A stretch of 64,000 nt of DNA from JBBQLG01 sp964251665 (GCA_964251665.1 CAXUKO010000016.1:1-64000), one strand, 5' to 3'; counted from the stretch's first letter, positions 10,701 to 17,605 are shown. Made by a program: numbers and translations. The notes: generated from the sequence alone by a model not told the origin.

Positions 10701-10843
10701 AAATCCCCTTTTTCATAGGCTGTTCCTTCGAAGAAGTCGTCGGATAACGAGGATAAATGAGCGCGTACCGCTTCATATTCTTCCTGAATCGCGGTTAGAA
10801 TGACAACTTTGGGTAGCATAGATGAATAGTGTTGACAAAACAC
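7754..10843 (-). CDS. STAND protein: nucleoside phosphorylase - NB-ARC - TPR
   Basis: The protein has 1029 residues in three parts. Residues about 10-265 are a PNP/MTAN-type nucleoside phosphorylase or nucleosidase fold, with GIAGG (91-95), VEMEGFG (195-201) and RGISD (222-226, the usual catalytic Asp position). Residues about 290-560 are an NB-ARC/AP-ATPase with Walker A GIGGIGKTTL (323-332) and Walker B LLVLDNVD (400-407). The remainder is a TPR sensor with repeats such as ALDFAQRAYTLR. This layout is typical of STAND signalling proteins, where ligand binding to the repeats drives ATP-dependent assembly and activates the N-terminal effector. A nucleoside-cleaving effector in a defence role is inferred. 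MLPKVVILTA, eight codons in, is an equally good start. The gene has a terminator behind it and an inverted-repeat operator in front. Confidence 0.9.
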   Translation of the reverse strand: MFCQHYSSMLPKVVILTAIQEEYEAVRAHLSSLSDDFFEGTAYEKGDFSVEHHHPIAEVFIRLCGQSNINAAVEAERAVHAFQPDYMFFVGIAGGRKDVAIGDVVFGSKIYYYEVQKITAEGAKYRPDQATPTYEIEEIAKMAQTKPEWQQWIKGRKKRFQVKVGAIASGEKLIDAYDSVVATDIDRHFNDTLAVEMEGFGFGRVLSKQGGKARHIYFGVFRGISDLLKAPAQPNSSEGKRPTGAKQVASRTASALAFWTLYNHIANKKKELIPPAATTPTKFLTDETASLAGTGREIIGRQPEANALKQALDMYDKVVVVNGIGGIGKTTLAKLFIDTYAREYSNVLWLNGVNGIPLAFRNFDLIKELDLFDQVASLSPDQLFDRVIDKLKAIQPRYSLLVLDNVDRKIEKRVSDKIQLKPNWKVLLTSRITFSGYKSYLLSALSNKDCLHLFFTHYTKETRDEVTEAIAGRIIKAVFNHTLTIELLAKTTQANRSYTLQKLYTVLEQEGLSDRLAISIDVSGYNRMAQRVKTTIHDCLQIAFSVAELGNDPLKRDLLAYLSVLPPMQIAYSVLMKLFLIDATNDTKFQNALSFLVERGWLDETIIDGNHFLYMHPVVQLTLRKRLKPTASKISGLINELANLIRTGTYERRSVEELMLYTPFVESVIENLPPDDESVAALCENYAGLSREVYGDHRKALDFAQRAYTLRTKRLPADHVDMATSANSLAIALRFNGEFQTALMMSQQAITILNNKPDKTDELLKELAVYHQNQGQILRNLNQNQEAIAQFRKSLSLLQQHQLDHPHLMAAANGNIGVVYNNQLLDARSALPYYQEAVRIAETSNDPKLYHYYNNLADCLIDNGRLLEALSYQLRVVEQYEKAPNKEQNSNLAIAYKVLSDIYGAIGGDENIVIALLYQNKAIFIKENINNPVSLAISYTAMAKLYKAESPQKDLQKALHYQLQANELFKQKSNAQIVTGLEVLTDLYMRMGKRSQTLETHQTMIEQARIYRTAEQTEALITDWQKKLL

Positions 10844-10928
10844 GTTATTAACTGAAACCTGACTCCTGGCTTCACTGGTAGTGCCCTGTTTGACTTTTGA
10901 TAAAGAACTTAGTCAAGAGGGTATTCTA

Positions 10929-10965
10929 TTCACTAAGTTACTCACTTAATGACTAACTTAGTGAA
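10929..10965. promoter_or_regulatory. 12-bp inverted-repeat operator
   Basis: The arms ttcactaagtta (10929-10940) and taacttagtgaa (10954-10965) are perfect reverse complements, 13 bp apart, with a related half-site (cacttaatga) in the spacer. It lies between the divergent STAND gene (start 10843) and the small plus-strand gene at 11048, where a repressor could control either or both. The regulator is not identified. Confidence 0.65.
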
Positions 10966-11047
10966 GCAGGCATCAACGACAGTCCGGCAATGAATTAGTG
11001 CGTTTGCCTACATTGCCGTACTTTACCACGTAAAATATCCCCTGCGT

Positions 11048-11422
11048 ATGGAACCAGAATCGCTTGCTGAGTTGATGGCTTTGGATGAAGAAGCTTTATT
11101 GGAGCAAATAGGCCAAGAACTCTCTGTTGGTACGTTTGGAGCGAACTTTTCGCGACAGAAATTTATCCGGGTAGCTCGAAACTGGCTTGAATTGAACCAA
11201 CAACGGTTGACCCAGGTCGTTTGTGGCAGTACCGAACTGCGGCAACTATGCCAGTCGGAAACGGTCAGCACAACGATTGATGTCATAGGGTTGGCATTGG
11301 TTCTGGTCGAAACCATCGAAAAGTCGGGGGCGGCTACGCTCATCGCCTGTCTGCTGGTGAAGCAGGGAATCGCCAACTACTGCCGGGTCTATTGGGCCGA
11401 CGAGTCCGAAAAAAAACGGTAG
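11048..11422 (+). CDS. Small helical protein of unknown function
   Basis: A 124-residue protein predicted to be mostly helical, with an acidic N-terminus (MEPESLAELMALDEEALLEQIGQ) and a more hydrophobic C-terminal half. No signal peptide or catalytic motif is visible. It runs opposite to its neighbours: divergent from the STAND gene, sharing the inverted-repeat region, and convergent with the metalloprotease gene, which its 3' end overlaps by 34 bp. Small helical proteins next to STAND and CHAT genes are sometimes adaptor domains, but I cannot place this one. Coding is supported by its codon character over an antisense frame of similar length. Confidence 0.6.
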   Translation: MEPESLAELMALDEEALLEQIGQELSVGTFGANFSRQKFIRVARNWLELNQQRLTQVVCGSTELRQLCQSETVSTTIDVIGLALVLVETIEKSGAATLIACLLVKQGIANYCRVYWADESEKKR

Positions 11423-12528
11423 GGTTTGAGGATATCCTGCATCTTACAGTTGGCATCCGCTAATTGGCCTCCCTCGTCGTAGATTGAGTCGGTTAAATAA
11501 GGTACGAACCGAAAATCGAAGTCCAGCAGTTTAGTCATTTCCAAAAAGTCAATCAGGGCTTTTTCAAACATGTCATCCGCGTGTTGTCGCACGGCTGCCG
11601 AATCGTCCCCTAAACGTTCTAGAGTGGCGACACGAACCGTGACGTAGCGCAGAATCGGGGGCGGATAATCGACTGTGTCGGTTTCGCCGTTGCGAATGCG
11701 TATTTCTTCAAATAAATGGAATAGCACCAGCAGGCTAAAAAACCAGGCGTACCACAGGTCGTGTCGCTCCAACAAACCGGCGTAATGGCCCAGGATGCTT
11801 CGCTGGTTTGTGGCAAAATGCTCCGTTAGCAAGTAGCCTGAGGAGTAATCGGCATCATATTCCACCAGTTTTTTAGGGGATAATGAAATCGTCCATCCCG
11901 GCAACTCCGACCGAATGATAGCCGTTCGATTATGGTGAAACCCAAGTATGGAGGATTGCTCTTTAAAGTAATCGATGTGACCACACAGGATGTGCGCCAG
12001 TTCGTGGCATGTGATGTATTCAATGGCCAGATTGGCCAGCAGCATCGCATACATACGTCTTTCTTCGGTCTGCGGATAAATCCAGATGGGTAGTTGATTG
12101 TCAGCGCGTGACTGATGCTTGTACCCTGCGCCAATCGTTAGGTCGAATAACCCTGATTCGGCCCAATCAAAACGTGCTAGTTCCTGCGTGACATCGCCTA
12201 TCTCCGGCAGAATGGCTGGGTGGGTCAGCAAGGCCATGAAGCAGGCGTGTAGGTTGGCGAAGAGGCCATAATTGAGGCAAATCAGATACTGATTTGGCAA
12301 GTGCGGATGCAGCCGGGCGGCGTAGGCATTCAATTCATACGACTGCGCCATCGTCAGATGAATGGTAGAGGGCTTTGGTAAATCACTAACGTATTCCAGA
12401 AGGAAATGCTGTAATACCTTCAGATGATTGCCAATCATGACCGCAGAATCTTCGGGTAAACGGGTCGTATCTAACCACTCTTCCCCGTTTGCGAGTAAAT
12501 TGAGGTTGATATAGTCATGGATAGTCAT
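11389..12528 (-). CDS. HExxH zinc metalloprotease-like protein
   Basis: A 379-residue cytoplasmic-looking protein with the zincin motif HELAHILCGH (residues 175-184; catalytic Glu176) and a likely third zinc ligand in VEYDAD (Glu223), as in gluzincins such as M48 or ImmA-like enzymes. The flanking helices are hydrophobic, but I see no clear transmembrane segment. It lies on the same strand as and downstream of the E2-E1/JAB genes, separated by 455 bp containing a decayed ORF, so membership in that operon is uncertain. Its last codons overlap the small convergent gene. Substrate unknown. Confidence 0.8.
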   Translation of the reverse strand: MTIHDYINLNLLANGEEWLDTTRLPEDSAVMIGNHLKVLQHFLLEYVSDLPKPSTIHLTMAQSYELNAYAARLHPHLPNQYLICLNYGLFANLHACFMALLTHPAILPEIGDVTQELARFDWAESGLFDLTIGAGYKHQSRADNQLPIWIYPQTEERRMYAMLLANLAIEYITCHELAHILCGHIDYFKEQSSILGFHHNRTAIIRSELPGWTISLSPKKLVEYDADYSSGYLLTEHFATNQRSILGHYAGLLERHDLWYAWFFSLLVLFHLFEEIRIRNGETDTVDYPPPILRYVTVRVATLERLGDDSAAVRQHADDMFEKALIDFLEMTKLLDFDFRFVPYLTDSIYDEGGQLADANCKMQDILKPYRFFSDSSAQ

Positions 12529-12576
12529 ACGCTTTCAACGATCAAGAATAGCTCGTCCATTAGGGTGCTACCTACA

Positions 12577-12889
12577 CTACATACACTCCGTTATTGCCCT
12601 GCCGCTGGCAACTTCTAATCGGCCACTAAATGTTTTCGAGCGCAAATAGAGAAAGTACATACCCTCCGTATGACCCTGAAAGGCTTCAGCTACCAGTAAG
12701 TATACCGTAGCGATTAAGCGTTGGCTTTTCACCGAAAGGTGGACTACACCGTCGTGACGAACCGTAGCTAAGCGATGACGAATTTGCCCCTTTTATAGTT
12801 ATACCCAATTTTGTAAGCTGCACTTGCAAAAATGCATAGGTGCTTTGTGGCAGTAAGGTGTCAGAAAGCTGGCGACAATAAGTGCGCAA
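12577..12889 (-). pseudogene. Possible decayed, frameshifted small gene
   Basis: Two overlapping minus-strand frames look like pieces of one protein. The upstream piece opens at a TTG at 12889 (RQLSDTLLPQSTYAFLQVQ). The downstream piece is open from 12792 to a TAG at 12577-12579 (LATVRHDGVVHLSVKSQRL, then TEGMYFLYLRSKTFSGRL) but has no start of its own. A shift near 12785-12800 would join them. I do not recognise the product. The rest of the 12529-12983 gap holds only a 12-bp palindrome (caacttaagttg, 12930-12941). Confidence 0.35.
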
Positions 12890-12983
12890 GATTTACGATA
12901 CCAAGCGTTCAAACTAACAGTTATGACATCAACTTAAGTTGGCTGACTTAAATGACGAGATGTATGGTATGTGCATTTGTGTG

Positions 12984-13478
12984 TTAAATTATGTGCAGGC
13001 TTTTATGCGCGCTGTGCGCACTATGCAGAGTGACTTGCCATTCTAACTTATGAGGGGGCCTGCCACCTATAATCAGCAGAACGGGGGTAGAAGATCCATA
13101 TAAATAATCTGCCGCGAATGCATTCATTTGTCGGATATCAGTCCTACTGGCCTGTGGTTTTTTAAGCGGATGGGTATGCCATTCACCAAGATAAATGTAC
13201 GGTACAGGTTCTTGATGGGCCCAATCGAGCAGTTCCGATATACCTTCAGTACCTCGAATGAAGTCAGTCAAACCATGCTGGGAGTCGGATGGCGGGGGGG
13301 CTGCAAGGTGAACCGTAGCTAAACGATAGTTTGCCGCGTAGGTTCCTAACAGGATACCGCCGGTTTCCAGCGGATGCCACTGGTGAATCCAATCTAAGAT
13401 GGCCTGTACAGCAGGGGTTGTCAGCAGTAAACACTGGTTGCCGTCCGGCGAACTGAACAGTAAATCTGTCACGTTCAT
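12984..13478 (-). CDS. JAB/Mov34 (MPN) metalloprotease, Cap3-like deconjugase
   Basis: A 164-residue protein made almost entirely of a JAMM domain. The catalytic set is complete: Glu38 in LETGGILLG, His101 and His103 in GEWHTHP, and Ser111 and Asp114 in ASRTD. Such enzymes cut isopeptide bonds next to a C-terminal glycine of ubiquitin-like proteins and can trim precursors. The start codon overlaps the stop of the E2-E1 gene by 4 bp (ATGA), so the two are translationally coupled. Size and order match the Cap2-Cap3 pair of type II CBASS, but no CD-NTase is encoded nearby. The likely substrate is whatever the E2-E1 protein conjugates, perhaps the glycine-tailed DUF1508 protein two genes upstream. 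Confidence 0.9.
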   Translation of the reverse strand: MNVTDLLFSSPDGNQCLLLTTPAVQAILDWIHQWHPLETGGILLGTYAANYRLATVHLAAPPPSDSQHGLTDFIRGTEGISELLDWAHQEPVPYIYLGEWHTHPLKKPQASRTDIRQMNAFAADYLYGSSTPVLLIIGGRPPHKLEWQVTLHSAHSAHKSLHII

Positions 13479-15259
13479 AAGACTACTGGTTTAGGTAAAG
13501 CAGGTTTTGTCCAGGAATAGCATCCCACAAGCGGAGACGAGATTGTTTCTGTATAAACTTGTTCGATGAGTTCCACTGCCATACCAGCCAATCCAGCCAA
13601 CCGGTTTAACCGGGCGGGTACCAGTGTGTGCCAGCAGCCGATGCCCCGAGGCAACTCGATCTGGCGGGCCAGTTGATTTTCTTCAGCCCGATAAGGCCTG
13701 AACCACTCATCAAAGGCTTGCCAGTCAATCAGGCCGCTTGGTGCCGCGTAAAAGAACATCCGCTCGGCATTTAGGCCTAACGAACAACTGACAAAAGGTA
13801 TGCGATGGTTAACTCCTTTAAAGGGCATTTCTTTTAGTACGATGTCACTGGCGGTCGCATCAATGATAAGTGTCGCATCGGATAGTATGGTCTCAAACAT
13901 TGAGTCCGCCGTTGGTAAAGTTAGTGATAAGCCAGTTACTCGGGCGGAAGGATTGATCTGGTTTAGCCGGTTGGCTAACGCCTTAGCCTTTGGCTGATAA
14001 AGATCTGAAATAGATAACGTGTGCCGGACTAAGTTACCCGGTTCCAGGTGGTCGCCGTCAATGATGGTAACCTGCTGGATGCCCATACGTACGAGTAATT
14101 CGGCCAATGTACTACCTAAGGCCCCAGCACCCAGAATAATGACTCGGGCGTTGCACAGGCTTTTGGCCAGACGCCCTCGATTCTGCAAGTCTTCGGGATG
14201 CCAGTTAGTAGACACGCTCACCCAGTGTAGGTTTGAGCCAGAGCGCATACGATTCTTGGCCAAGTCAACCCGGCTTTTTGGCGTAAGTTTACCGGAGGAA
14301 GGTATAATCTGAAGGGCCTGCCAATGATAGCGGTACGACTCTTCGCCGATACGTCGGGGAATGGGCATGCCGAGGAGCAATAACCATTCGTTAACTTCTT
14401 GCAAATGAGCTAATGAGCGACTAATGCAGTCCGCTAAGTCAATACCCTGCTGCTCCATAAGGCCAATTAGCTCCGCCCACGTTGTGGGTACCTGCCACTT
14501 ATTGATAACCGGGACATGATTTAATCGGACCCAGATCGCTTTACGTACGACAGGCAGCTGGCTAATATGCTCTCCCCATGGTGGTTCAGTTAACAAAGTA
14601 CGTCCCCGGGCATCGTAAAAACGACGCGGTAACAGCGTTCCTCCCAAATGAACCAACTCGACAAGGCCGCTTCGTTCACCTTGTTGTTGCCAGCGCTGAA
14701 AGGTGAAGTTATCTTCACAATAGGCCAAGGCTATACTTGGAACACTCCCACCTACCGCAAAATCGGGTAACTCAAAGGGATCACCCAACTCCGTCAGGGC
14801 GTCGGTAGCTGCCAAGGCTAACCACTCCTGCGCCCGGATTACATGCCAGCACAACCGATCAATCGTTGAGTTCGGTTCAACGGTTTGCGCGTTACGGGAT
14901 TCGATTAATCCCTGAAGCCAAGTGACGGTGCAGATATGACCATTCCGGCAAGGCCATTGCGGATGAGGGTTGCCATTAAACTGCTGGTGCGCAAAAGTTG
15001 CCGATATCCCCTGTTCATCCAAGGTAGGATGAAGTTGCACTTTTCCCCAGGGATCTGTAGAGAAATCAACCACTAACTCCCATTCAGTGTACTGCATGAT
15101 GAATGCTGTCGGCTTCGCCCCCTGGAGTGCAAGGCGAATCCGAAGCATCCAGATCGCATTCTTAGCGATGAGCCGCCATTCACCCAGTACCTCGACCCCT
15201 AACATGTGGGTTAAACGAACTCTGCTACATTCCAAAGCGATGTGATCCAATTCATTCAT
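13475..15259 (-). CDS. E2-E1 fusion enzyme (ThiF domain), Cap2-like
   Basis: A 594-residue ubiquitin-type conjugation enzyme. The N-terminal 160 residues are E2-like; Cys104 or Cys110 in WPCRNGHIC sits where the E2 thioester cysteine is expected. Residues about 335-594 are an E1/ThiF adenylation domain: GAGALGS (377-383) for ATP, DGD (401-403), the arginine in NLVRHTL, the lysine in YQPKAKA and IIDAT (465-469). Cys542 in RGIGCWH is the best candidate for the E1 thioester. From memory, CBASS Cap2 has the same length class and cysteine layout. It starts 19 bp after the DUF1508 gene and overlaps the JAB gene by 4 bp. Predicted role: adenylate and transfer the C-terminus of a partner protein to a target. 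Confidence 0.88.
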   Translation of the reverse strand: MNELDHIALECSRVRLTHMLGVEVLGEWRLIAKNAIWMLRIRLALQGAKPTAFIMQYTEWELVVDFSTDPWGKVQLHPTLDEQGISATFAHQQFNGNPHPQWPCRNGHICTVTWLQGLIESRNAQTVEPNSTIDRLCWHVIRAQEWLALAATDALTELGDPFELPDFAVGGSVPSIALAYCEDNFTFQRWQQQGERSGLVELVHLGGTLLPRRFYDARGRTLLTEPPWGEHISQLPVVRKAIWVRLNHVPVINKWQVPTTWAELIGLMEQQGIDLADCISRSLAHLQEVNEWLLLLGMPIPRRIGEESYRYHWQALQIIPSSGKLTPKSRVDLAKNRMRSGSNLHWVSVSTNWHPEDLQNRGRLAKSLCNARVIILGAGALGSTLAELLVRMGIQQVTIIDGDHLEPGNLVRHTLSISDLYQPKAKALANRLNQINPSARVTGLSLTLPTADSMFETILSDATLIIDATASDIVLKEMPFKGVNHRIPFVSCSLGLNAERMFFYAAPSGLIDWQAFDEWFRPYRAEENQLARQIELPRGIGCWHTLVPARLNRLAGLAGMAVELIEQVYTETISSPLVGCYSWTKPALPKPVVL

Positions 15260-15278
15260 AAATGAATCTTGTTAGAGA

Positions 15279-15728
15279 TCAGGCGAACCTCCCTCCGCCG
15301 GTCCCCCCCCCAACGACAGGCGGTAAGTAGCTTCCGCCTGTGCTTCCGTTTCCTGAACTGGCCGTGCCACCAATTTCACACAGTAACGCTTTGACGTTGG
15401 TGATAGCTCGTTTGACGTTAGTCTCACTAACGTAGCCTTCACTACCATCAGATAAAACTTTATTGTTACGCGCCTGAAAGCGCCAACGCCACTCTTGCTT
15501 TGTATCCTCGTAATATTCCCATTCCGGTCCCTGACCTACCGTACTAAACTCAGCCACCTTTCTTTCAGAAGCATCGGGCCCTAACGTGGTAAACAGCTGA
15601 GCGCCTTTTTCGCAATCGGCTTTCTGCTTATAGCCTTCGGCAGAATCGGCGACGGTCTCATGATTACCGTCCCGTAGTCGCCACCGCCACTCGTTGGCTT
15701 TATCCTGATAAAATTGAAATCCTTTCAT
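15279..15728 (-). CDS. Double DUF1508 (YegP-like) protein with glycine-rich C-terminal tail
   Basis: A 149-residue protein with two DUF1508/YegP repeats: residues 1-50 (FYQDKANEWRWRLRDGN, AEGYKQKADCEKG) and about 68-115 (YYEDTKQEWRWRFQARNN, SEGYVSETNVKRAI). A flexible Gly/Ser tail follows, ending PPVVGGGTGGGRFA. It sits 19 bp before the E2-E1 gene. Proteins joined by E1/E2/JAB systems need a free C-terminal glycine; this tail contains GGG twice and ends in three residues that a JAB enzyme could remove. DUF1508 is not a ubiquitin fold as far as I know, so its role as the conjugated protein is inferred from position and tail only. Nine G residues in the gene encode part of the tail. Confidence 0.85.
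   Translation of the reverse strand: MKGFQFYQDKANEWRWRLRDGNHETVADSAEGYKQKADCEKGAQLFTTLGPDASERKVAEFSTVGQGPEWEYYEDTKQEWRWRFQARNNKVLSDGSEGYVSETNVKRAITNVKALLCEIGGTASSGNGSTGGSYLPPVVGGGTGGGRFA
15303..15311. repeat. Nine-base homopolymer (G on the coding strand) in the tail of the DUF1508 gene
   Basis: The run encodes GGG in PPVVGGGTGGG. Loss of one base would change the end to GGGPAEGGSPDL and stop. Gain of one would give a basic ending running to the start of the E2-E1 gene. Either change removes the glycine-rich end, so slippage here would switch the proposed conjugation tail. It is also a common place for sequencing error. Confidence 0.7.
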
Positions 15729-15798
15729 AATAAAAATGTCGTTACTACTGCTTTGATGAAAAAATGTGAATTAGGATAATTGGAAAGTTTTTGACCCT

Positions 15799-17358
15799 TT
15801 AGCTTACGCCGGGGGTGGGGTATGTACCTGCAAAGCGCAACAAATCAATAAAACGGTAGGGGATATCCTGCCCTTGAGCGCCAAATCGAGGCCGCCACTC
15901 ATTATCGTTTAAAAACGAATCCTCATTTTCGGCCAGAATTCGCATAAATACTTCGACCACAATACGCCCCCCCACAGGTCCTAACTGATTGCCTCCATGG
16001 CGGATTTCAGCTTCTTTTAAAATGTAGTACCAGAGTGGGGTCTGCTTAAGCAACAGGCCATTGTTCGCCTGCAAAGCCTGAACGGTCTGATTATGCTGGA
16101 CTTGCTGGTCGGAGGTTTGTGCTGGGAAGGGACTGCTTAAAAGCTCATCGGCGGTGAGTGGAACCACCTTCATGCGTTTCGCAACGTACTGACCTATAGG
16201 CACACGCAAAGCCATGCTACGGATTAAGTTGCGCGCTGATAGAACGGTAAAGAATAAGTTCGTAGGTGCCCCTGGGGCGCTGGGTAAGTTTCCCATGCTT
16301 AGCGCTACCCGCGTGTCAATCCTGCGGGCTTTATTAGCGGCTGGTTGCGCATCGGTCCCAAAAAAACTAGGCCAGTGAATATTCCAGATTGAATCAACAG
16401 GTCGCTTGGCAATCGTAAAGGCATTGAAGAATGAGTCATTCGAGAAAAACGAGTTGAAGCGATAATGGTCGCGAATCATACTATGCCCAAAGCGGTAGGC
16501 AGCGACCGAAAATTCAACGGGCATAACAAAACTTTCCCCTTTACGATATTTTAAAAGCTTTGGACCGTTGATTAATACATCGTTAACAAGGTCGGCCCCA
16601 ACAATCGTGCGCAAATAGTCGTGAAAGACAATCCATTGATAATGCCTTCTTACTTGCCGTTGAGCTAAGCGGAATAGCTCATCATTTTTGGCCGTTGGAT
16701 TTTCTAGTCTGAGTTGTTCAAGGACGGCGTTATGAAACCGAAGCAAACTGACGTGAATCTGTCCGACAATTAAGTTTTCATTATTGCGGGGGTCACCAAT
16801 GATCGCCACCCCATCCGTATTCCGAGGGAAATCAAACGCATTATGGGTGCTTAACAAGAATCGTAACCCTTCGGCATCATACATGTACGAACTGACCGCT
16901 GGTCCATCTCCGTACACGGAATCTAGATCCAAATTGGGGGTTCGGTAATTAATCAGTTTGGTGGCATCTTGTTCCTGGCTTGTTGACGAACCCACATCAA
17001 AGGTTAAATCATGATCCACAAACTGGCCGAAGTAGCTATAGCCAGCGTCGATGGTACTAAAGCCAGCCGGATCATCCGTAGTGGTAGTTTCAATCATCGA
17101 ACGCCCTAAATCTTCCAGTAGCTGACGATTTTCTTCTGAGAAAGCGATGTGTGAACTGATCGCTTTGGAAGGAAACAAATAGCCGTATTTATCTTGGCTA
17201 CTATTCCGCCGGAACGAGGGTGGAAAGCCAAACAGGGAACGTTTGAAGCCGTGGGCCAGCCGTTCGGTAGACAGCGGTGCTGATTCAGCCGATATGTTGG
17301 GATTTTGGTCCGGTATAAGAGCCGTTAGAGGTGGTTGGATTTCTGGTTCAGGTTGCAC
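15799..17358 (-). CDS. Animal-type haem peroxidase family protein
   Basis: A 519-residue peroxidase of the peroxidase-cyclooxygenase (An_peroxidase) superfamily. Visible marks are the distal histidine in FGQFVDHDLT (His116, with Gln112), a calcium-site-like PNLDLDSVYG, the GDPRNNENLIVGQIH block with active-site Arg and Glu positions, and the proximal-histidine region AAYRFGHSMIRDHY. It starts with GTG at 17358 and has no signal peptide, so it is probably cytoplasmic. It is the first gene of the minus-strand run leading into DUF1508 (70 bp later), E2-E1 and JAB. It may make an oxidant as an effector or be the conjugation target; both are inference. Its upstream region is shared with the divergent HigBA module. 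Confidence 0.85.
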   Translation of the reverse strand: MQPEPEIQPPLTALIPDQNPNISAESAPLSTERLAHGFKRSLFGFPPSFRRNSSQDKYGYLFPSKAISSHIAFSEENRQLLEDLGRSMIETTTTDDPAGFSTIDAGYSYFGQFVDHDLTFDVGSSTSQEQDATKLINYRTPNLDLDSVYGDGPAVSSYMYDAEGLRFLLSTHNAFDFPRNTDGVAIIGDPRNNENLIVGQIHVSLLRFHNAVLEQLRLENPTAKNDELFRLAQRQVRRHYQWIVFHDYLRTIVGADLVNDVLINGPKLLKYRKGESFVMPVEFSVAAYRFGHSMIRDHYRFNSFFSNDSFFNAFTIAKRPVDSIWNIHWPSFFGTDAQPAANKARRIDTRVALSMGNLPSAPGAPTNLFFTVLSARNLIRSMALRVPIGQYVAKRMKVVPLTADELLSSPFPAQTSDQQVQHNQTVQALQANNGLLLKQTPLWYYILKEAEIRHGGNQLGPVGGRIVVEVFMRILAENEDSFLNDNEWRPRFGAQGQDIPYRFIDLLRFAGTYPTPGVS

Positions 17359-17548
17359 AATTTTACGGGGATGTTACGCACTCCTTATGGAATAGTAGAG
17401 CGTAGTGTGATAAATTAGTTATTATGTACCTGCTCTTTATGACTGTGACCCATATGCAGATACCTTTATGGGCAAGTAATACGGGTGCTGTGTTATCGGA
17501 CAGAAGCACCTGCTCCCGAATTATGTACAAGCAAACTTAGGTTAAAAG

Positions 17549-17600
17549 TTCACTTTTTTGTGAATATTCCCTAAATAAATAATTCACAATATTGTGAATT
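17549..17600. promoter_or_regulatory. Two palindromic operators of the HigBA module
   Basis: The sites are a near-palindrome at 17549-17564 (ttcacttttttgtgaa) and a perfect 20-bp palindrome at 17581-17600 (core ttcacaatattgtgaa). They share the ttcac/gtgaa half-sites and their centres are 34 bp apart. This is the arrangement expected for cooperative binding by the HTH antitoxin encoded downstream, giving autorepression of higBA and perhaps control of the divergent peroxidase gene. Confidence 0.8.
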
Positions 17601-17605
17601 TAAAC

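Noticed and set aside
12751..13330. Duplicated segment between the decayed ORF and the JAB gene (gaaccgtagctaa.cgat)
   Set aside because: The match is under 20 bp and the flanks do not align, so chance is more likely than duplication.
12984..17358. Complete type II CBASS operon
   Set aside because: No CD-NTase and no cyclic-nucleotide effector gene is present on either side; only the Cap2- and Cap3-like genes match.
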